Positions 58,131 through 64,000 of a stretch of 64,000 nt of DNA are shown piece after piece. The number at the start of each line of letters is the position of its first letter. Position 1 is the stretch's first letter. Source of the DNA: Clavaria fumosa (lineage: Eukaryota; Basidiomycota; Agaricomycetes; Agaricales; Clavariaceae). The stretch spans positions 1,612,001 to 1,676,000 of the forward strand of contig OX637803.1 in NCBI GenBank assembly GCA_951802425.1. Direction: 5' to 3'. Both the position numbers and the translations under genes were made by a program. The notes under the pieces were generated by a model. It did no database searches and was not told the origin of the DNA. It was given only the letters and a program-made list of their open reading frames with translations.

Positions 58131-58751
58131 ACATCACGTGACCCACAAAGGTCGCGGACACGTGACCTGTCACATGATCAGTAAGTCATGGGACTCATGT
58201 GACCACCACTGACAGTACAGCCCAAATGTGTGATGGCACATCAAGCGGGATGCCATCACCCTGTCAACAGACTGACACTTGACATTGCCCATCAAGTGAC
58301 CATCCCTAACACAACCTTGTTCTCTCCCGCACCCTACCTTTACTGTTATCCCATCCCCTTGACATCCCCACCTCCTTCCCACAACGGCTTCCTGTTCCCC
58401 TGGTGCCCTTGTGCCGCTATCCCATTCCCCCGCCGACTGATGCTTCCCTTCTTGGGACCATGACAACTTCGCGATCATTACCCAGATACTTTCATTTCCT
58501 CCCTACCGTCACCTCCGTTGTATGTCTCCTCTTACTACCTTGTACTAATATCACTCCTATGGTCTTGGACTCCAGTATATATATGAGTAGACACTTGGCA
58601 TGTATTCCCCAGACTTTGATATTCTCCAGAAATCACCTCCTTCTACCTCCTTGTCGAGCCTTTACATCAGCTATCCACATGACCCTCATGACCTTGTCAC
58701 GACCTCACTGTGACCTTTGAGCTCCAGATTTAGGATCGACCGAATGGGTAA

Positions 58752-58777
58752 TACTGTACCATTTCGACCACATGTTC
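58752..58777 (+). repeat. Left arm of 26-bp inverted repeat
   Basis: Starts TACTGTACCATTTCGACC and pairs with 59396-59421 with one mismatch. The arms start and end with TA on the outside, compatible with a Tc1/mariner-type TA target duplication, but TA is itself palindromic so this is weak. Confidence 0.7.
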
Positions 58778-59395
58778 GTCACGCGTCACACGGACCTCTG
58801 AACTGAACACAAACTGCGTGACTGTCACACAATATTTTCATAGATGAACTTGGAGGCATGACTAATTTCAATGAGCCTCGAAGTCATTATTGTACCTACT
58901 GCTTTTCAATTTACGCCTTTGCCCTCTCCCCCCTTCTTGTATCTCTTCTAGTTGTTTAACAATTGCTGCGATACTCAACTGCTGAGCCTCCTCCACCTCC
59001 TCCACCACATCCTCTGCAAGCACGACAACACCTTCAGGCAAAGCGACCAGATGAGGTGGAAGTTCGGAGCCTTCAGTATTAGCCAGAATAGTGTCAATGA
59101 CATCAGGAATTGTCAATGCACTGTCGAGATCACCATCAACTTCAATTGCGATTGGATCATCTTCTGTAATGTCGTCAGTCTGAGCAATTGATTCCTCCTT
59201 CGAACGGAGGCATATCTTGGCCCAGGGTTGGCATTGCTGAAGGGCTAGTAGCACAGACGGCATGTAAGAATGTTCATTGCAAATTCAAAATCTGCTCGTT
59301 GACCGGCTTGAACTTGTTTCAACCCCGGTCACGCATCATGTTGAGCTCTGAACTCCGAGTGGATGCGTGACCACCTGCTTATGTAAGTGTGGCGT

Positions 59396-59421
59396 GAACA
59401 TGTGGTCGAAATGATACAGTA
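59396..59421 (-). repeat. Right arm of 26-bp inverted repeat
   Basis: Reverse complement of 58752-58777 with one mismatch; 618 bp lie between the arms. On the minus strand it encodes the end of the protease-like ORF (SFRPHVHA). Confidence 0.7.
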
Positions 59422-59864
59422 CTGGAGCTAGAATTGCTTCTGTTGAAGTATTGGAGAGGTGGAGGGTGGTTGAGAAGTGTTAGGAGGTTGGGACAATTAT
59501 TCACAAGTGTACAGTTGATGGAAGCACCACAGTCAACCAGGGTATTGATGGGGTTTGGGTTGAGATCTTTAATTTGGGTTTTTATAAGAAATGATTGGGA
59601 TGATTGAGAAGAAATAGAATTAGTAGTTGAATTACAAAGAGATTGAGAGGAAGGGGGGTGTTTGGCAATCTTTCCATGATTTTCATTTGGCCAAATTTTC
59701 AGGTACTTCAATATTAAGTTTCATGTTCCAGAAATTCTGCTCATGGCCTTTGGATCATCTTTTTCTCGTTCATAATTTCGAGACCATAGTTCAATACATT
59801 GAATAGTCATTTCGCTACACAAGGCATATTGTTAGGTGCTCGTTTATGCAGATCGTCCCAACCT

Positions 59865-60793
59865 TTAATCCTGCGATCGTCGACGTTTGCTTCTACGAAG
59901 CTGATTTCCGGTGGATGTCGCGGACACTTGATCGTCGAAAGTTGATAATGACTGGACCGACCGGTTTGACCTTGTCGACAGTCTTGTCAAGTCCCTTGCC
60001 AATGACCTGGTAGTCGTTGATGACCTGGCCGATGACCTGGTAGAGCTAATTGTTGACGACCTGGTAGGGCTTCTTGTTAATGACCTGGTAGAGTCGATTG
60101 CCGATGATCTAGAATCCCTCGTGGATGATCTCGTCGAAGCCCTTGTCGAAGTCCTTGTAGAGGCTCGAGTCGTGACCGACCCTGGGTTGCTTGTTGGATG
60201 CGATTCATCCTCGGAACGAGAGTCAACATCAGCAGCAGCCGTGCCTGTAAGCAGTTTCGCGAACGAAGCCGCCATCTGTGCGTTTGAGAACTTGTCGGTG
60301 ATGCGAAGCTTCCTAGGGGGGGCCTTGGCAGAGGCGGCAGTATACCCTATGCGGTGCGGGAGGTAGATCCTGCAGGAGCAATGGTGACCTAATATTCCTT
60401 CGCTCACGTTGACTTGATTGAATCCACAGTCCTTCAAGAGCTGGAGCAGGTTGTCACAAAATATACCACCGTAACGCGAGAGTATCGGCGGATAAGTTGT
60501 AGTGAAGAGATATAGTGGTTTGGATGGATTCAGTGCCCAATCAGGTTGACTGGTCGGGTTCCCACGAGATGCTTCGAGTTTGTAATATCTATCTATGTAT
60601 GTCAGATGGAAAACCTGGGGATGAAGACTACCACAACCCACTCTGACTCAATTTGGCGCATCAGATTATATCGCGCTGCCTTGAGCCATTCTACAGCAAG
60701 ATCCTCAAGGCCGTTGGACTCCTCATTGCGGATAGATTCTATGCACGCGTTGAACAGCGCAGCGACTTGTTTGAGGTTGGCACCCTGACTCAT
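59865..60793 (-). CDS. Orphan protein with an S/T/R-repeat tail
   Basis: Exons 60793-60642 and 60588-59865 join in phase (GTGGGT donor, GATAG acceptor, 53-bp intron) and give 291 residues. The N-terminal half is well mixed and helical (MSQGANLKQVAALFNACIES, LAVEWLKAARYNLMRQIES) with a Cys-containing middle (GILGHHCSCRIYLPHRIGY). The C-terminal 110 residues are degenerate repeats of STRSS/TRAST-type units and end in a basic RRSKRRRSQD. The family is unknown. The tail looks like an expanded repeat, and the position beside repeat debris makes transfer from a mobile element or a young gene possible. Confidence 0.5.
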
Positions 60794-60993
60794 AATGGCT
60801 GGTGTTGGTAGGTTGGTAGGTTGGTGAAGAGAACCCCTAATTGGCTGAGTTGGTTCAGCGCTGAGTTTCATCGGCTGATTCGGCATTGACAATTTGAAAC
60901 TCAGTTTTAAACTCAGCAGAAGATCGTCTTCGTGGCCCTTGTATTGATACAAAAGAATTATCTATTCGGATTCATGGGCGTGGCTCTTGCCTC

Positions 60994-62901
60994 TCATGCG
61001 CCAGCCTTCCAGTGTGCGATGTCTCCGTCTACCACTGTATGCGTGTCGAGATGAACAGGGTTCCAATACAGAACCACAAAAATAGCTGAGCTCACTTTCA
61101 TACGGTTTGCCTTGCTGCCTGAGTTTCCCCGCGGCCTTGACAGCGGCCTCGCCCCCATGCGTCTTGAGGTCGTCAAACGACATGATCTCACCGCACACAA
61201 ACTTGTTCTCGAAGTCGGAGCTGCGCATGGCCATGAGGACTCCGTTGTGAGCTCAAACTGACGCTAGGAAAACGCACTGGATGACACCCGCAGCTTGAGG
61301 CGCCCTCGTTCCCTTCCTGATCGTCCAGGCGCGCACTTCGTCCGGCCCGCATGTAAAATATCGAATGAGCTGCCCAAAGGAAAGTAAAGAAAAAGATACA
61401 GAAATGTGACCCATGTGTTGCGATCGACAAGACAACACACGTACTTCCAGACTAGAATAACCAGCATGCGTGATTTTTGGCAGGGCACTAGAGGCTCCTA
61501 TAGATTTCTGCTCTGCTTCGCGCTCGGATGGAGACATAGCAGCGAGACGCTCTTCGAAGGCGACCGAGAAGGGAATGAGGGAATCACCAGGATTATTCGC
61601 GTCGATCCAGGCCTTAATCTTCGGTAACCTGAGGAGGGAGATGTGAAGGATCAAGGCGTTACGAGGGTACAAGATCAGAAGGGTACCATTTGTTCTTCTT
61701 CCGCACGTAGTCCCTTTCTGAGAGATTGGCGAGGTACGTGATGGGCTTGGCGGTTAGCAGCTGGAGAGAATTGACGACATCAACCTATATTCCAGAGAAG
61801 AGCCATGAGCTGATGGCACAGAAACAGAAACAAAAAATGCAGTGAATGATCAGAATGAAGAGGATATCTCATGAGCATGGGGCGTTACTCCCTGCTTCGA
61901 TGAGCTGAGTTTATTCGAGCACGGAGCTCTTTATCGTCATGAGATCTAAGTGACTGGGGTGGACGTGCCTTTGAGCCGAATTGATCAGTGTTTGAACTCG
62001 ATCAGAGGAGTGTGCAGCAGGAAAAGGTGGTCGCGTGAGGTACTCAATCGTCAGAGGACTTGACCACGCGGGATCACGAGTCTAACTTGACGAGACAGCA
62101 GAAGAAAGCGTCCTTGTACCTCTTTGTTGTTCCATTCGCCCTTGCGAACATCCTTGTTCTCGACCGTGAGCGCATTGAGAATCTTCTCTACCGTCGCGAT
62201 CTCCTCTTTCTTCAATTTATCAGCAAGGCTGGTACTCCCCAGGGACCTCCCGGTCTTCTTGAGTCCCTCCAAATGCTTTTGTACCCACTCAATGTCCTTG
62301 AGCCGCAGCTCCTGCTGGATGATGTCCAGATCTCTCAACGGATCGATGTCACCCACAACGTGGATGATCTCGGCGTCCTCGAAGGCGCGGACGACCTGAA
62401 AGATGCCGTCGACTGCACGGACGTGCGAGAGGAAAGCGTTGCCCATGCCTGCACCGGTGGAGGCGCCTGCTGTCAAGCCAGCGATGTCGATGCACGTGAG
62501 AAATGCGGGGACGCGAGAGGCCGGCTTGTAGAACTCGCAAAGCCATTCAAAACGCGGGTCTGGAACGTGCACCCTAGCTTCTTCTGGGACTGTAGTCGCG
62601 TAAGGAAAGTTGGCGGCTTTACCGAGATCTGAAAACGAAACCATCAACTATCAACACAGCGAGAGACGCGTAGATGAGATAACGCAGACAACGCAACCTG
62701 TTTCTGACAGAAGATTGAAGAAGGAAGATTTCCCGACGTTGGGAAGGCCTGTAAACAACGCGAGATTGTGTGAGCAAGGGCCGTTTGTTTTTTTTCGACG
62801 ACGAATTAGACATAAACCGGACCTACGATGCCAATTTTGAGGTTATTGCCTGGACGGCCGAGGAGGACCTTTCTCTCTGGGATGGCTTTCTTGGGTGGCA
62901 T
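60994..62901 (-). CDS. OLA1: Obg-like ATPase OLA1/YchF
   Basis: Exons 62901-62823, 62748-62698, 62628-62120, 61784-61687, 61628-61445, 61369-61278, 61220-61096 and 61034-60994 give 392 residues, close to yeast Ola1 (394). The P-loop (GLPNVGKSS), the [20 protein letters not shown] region and the NLSE motif ([10 protein letters not shown], which gives ATP preference in place of NKxD) are present. The TGS domain at the end ([53 protein letters not shown]) is complete. OLA1 is a cytosolic P-loop ATPase linked to translation and stress. Intron 3 has 335 bp, far longer than all others here. The last two exons are copied at 53.9 kb. Confidence 0.93.
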
Positions 62902-63184
62902 TTTTTTCTTAATCTGTAGACACGGTGAGGAGGTAAAGCCACGACGACGATGAGCAGCAGCGACGAGTAGCGCGCGCATGGGAATTCGTTGCCCAATTCA
63001 TTAGCGTCTGTTCGCCTTTCGCCTTTCCTGGCCTCGGCAACGGGTTTTTTTTTGTGCAAGCGCAGCGCAATCACCGCATGCCATCAGCCCGGCTCCATCC
63101 TGCGTACAACCACCGTCTCTCGTTCGTCGTCGACCAGTTCTTCTGTCCACAACTTTCCTACGTTGCAGCGCAGCGACGCTGGCG

Positions 63185-64000
63185 ATGAAGCCCATTGATA
63201 TTCGATATTGCGTGCTCCTCTTTGTAGCTTGTTTTGTCTCCTTCTCCGTCGCACAGACAGCGACGGTGCTTGACAGGTCAGTAGTTTTTACGCCATTTTA
63301 TATTTCGCCATTGTAACGTTTTTTTCTGCAGGCAAGGAAACACTGTTGTCGAAGTCGTCACCACCAACGCTCGTGGTGTACCAACTACTCTTGTCTTGTA
63401 CGTCGCCGTTGCGCACCGATGCGAAAATATAGTACTAAACAATGTGCTGTAGACAAACCCTTGCAGCAACCACCCCAGTAGCTCCCCCAGTAGCTCCCCC
63501 AGTAGCTCCCCCAGTCGCTCCACCAGTCGCTCCCACAGCAGCCGCCCCAGTAGCTCCCCCAGTAGCCCCCCCAGTAGCCCCCCCAGTGCCAGTAGCCGCC
63601 CCAGTAGTCCCTCCAGTGGACCAACAAGGCCCGGTTGGTGCTCCCGCCGCGACCACAGGGACACCCCACGCACCTATACGTATGAACGCCCAGCATTTTA
63701 TACCCTCCCCCCGATTTCTGACTTCCCTCTCCCATTCAGCCTTCACATATATCACCACCAATGCCCGGGGGCAAACCATATCCGTAGCAGACATCTTTAC
63801 TCCTGCCTTCACGCGGAACACAGATACCCCGACTCTCTCCACTGGCACCATCCTCGCTTACTCTGATTACACCGCTATGGTTGGGACATTTACCGTGGGG
63901 ACCCAAAACAGCGGCGGTCACCCTAGCGCCTATCTTGTCGATTCCAGACTGCTCTGGATTAGTGCCGGGTTGGCTGGAGGAATATTGGTCGGTGCACGAC
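63185..64000 (+). CDS. Secreted or membrane protein with PVAPP repeats (3' partial)
   Basis: Exons 63185-63276, 63332-63397, 63453-63679 and 63740 to beyond the window end. A signal peptide (YCVLLFVACFVSFSVAQ) is followed by VVEVVTTNARGVPTTLVL, a PVAPPVAPP tandem array and a second TTNARG block (FTYITTNARGQTISVADIF). The visible part ends at LLWISAGLAGGILVGA, the start of a probable membrane helix. Repeats of the TTxARGxT type occur in many basidiomycete surface proteins of unknown function. The upstream gap to OLA1 (283 bp) is a divergent promoter with a poly-T run near 63046. Confidence 0.7.
63470..63610 (+). repeat. Tandem 12/15-bp array encoding (P)PVA units
   Basis: About ten near-identical units of CCAGTAGCTCCC type. 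The low synonymous variation suggests recent expansion or slippage. Confidence 0.75.

Larger units (their letters stand above)
58131..59864. mobile_element. Repeat and retroelement debris with an inverted repeat
   Basis: No intact gene. The minus-strand ORF at 59711-59379 contains NTLVDCGASINC, which resembles the D-[ST]-G-A active site of retropepsin-type proteases of Ty3-like elements, with Cys in the second place. Another minus ORF (59263-58868) is acidic and unidentified. A 26-bp inverted repeat (25 of 26 matching) lies at 58752-58777 and 59396-59421. A T/C-rich stretch with a TATATATA box near 58575 could be an old LTR. Element type and ends cannot be fixed by eye. Confidence 0.45.

Overview
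This window is nuclear DNA of a filamentous basidiomycete, most likely an Agaricomycete (mushroom-forming fungus). The evidence is dense genes on both strands, about 130 short introns (mostly 47-75 bp, GT-AG, with CTRAY-like branch sites), a mushroom-type homeodomain regulator, and protein families typical of this group. I cannot name the species. I rebuilt exon structures by hand from splice signals, reading frame and family conservation. Nearly every join was checked for phase, but none has transcript support.

Layout. 1-5693: NUP159 (+, 5' end outside). 5938-13225: four minus-strand genes (Pcd1-like Nudix hydrolase, an unknown 862-residue protein, a multi-pass membrane protein, a pICln/Lot5 protein). 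13392-16281: an SH3 protein and an intronless unknown gene (+). 17150-18650: U1-70K (-), divergent from COX10 (+, 18750-19949). 20113-23047: a ZNF830-like zinc-finger protein and NPT1 (-), then a doubtful gene to about 23898. 24529-26539: a homeodomain transcription factor (+). 26856-34823: TIM13 (-), JJJ1 (+), PRP18 (-), COX12 (+), APL6 (+). 34841-46919: CWH43, a Ccc1/VIT-type iron transporter, an SRPK-type kinase and an OPT oligopeptide transporter (all -). 46920-53061: an OPT exon relic and two tandem cupredoxin-domain membrane proteins (-). 53911-55707: a mosaic of pseudogene fragments from OLA1 and NUP159. 55979-57825: a Med25-like Q-rich protein (-). 58.1-59.8 kb: repeat and retroelement debris. 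59865-60793: an orphan gene. 60994-62901: OLA1 (-). 63185-64000: a secreted or membrane protein (+, 3' end outside).

Most genes are housekeeping: nuclear pore, splicing (U1-70K, Prp18, possibly ZNF830), an SR-protein-type kinase, ribosome biogenesis (Jjj1), mitochondrial import and respiration (Tim13, Cox10, Cox12), NAD salvage, GPI-anchor remodelling and vesicle traffic. The accessory part is 46.9-60 kb. There, tandem duplication (cupredoxin, OPT) and a chimeric locus built from pieces of two genes at opposite ends of this same window are the most unusual features. Four GC-AG introns and several microexons (down to 8 nt) matter for anyone annotating the window automatically.
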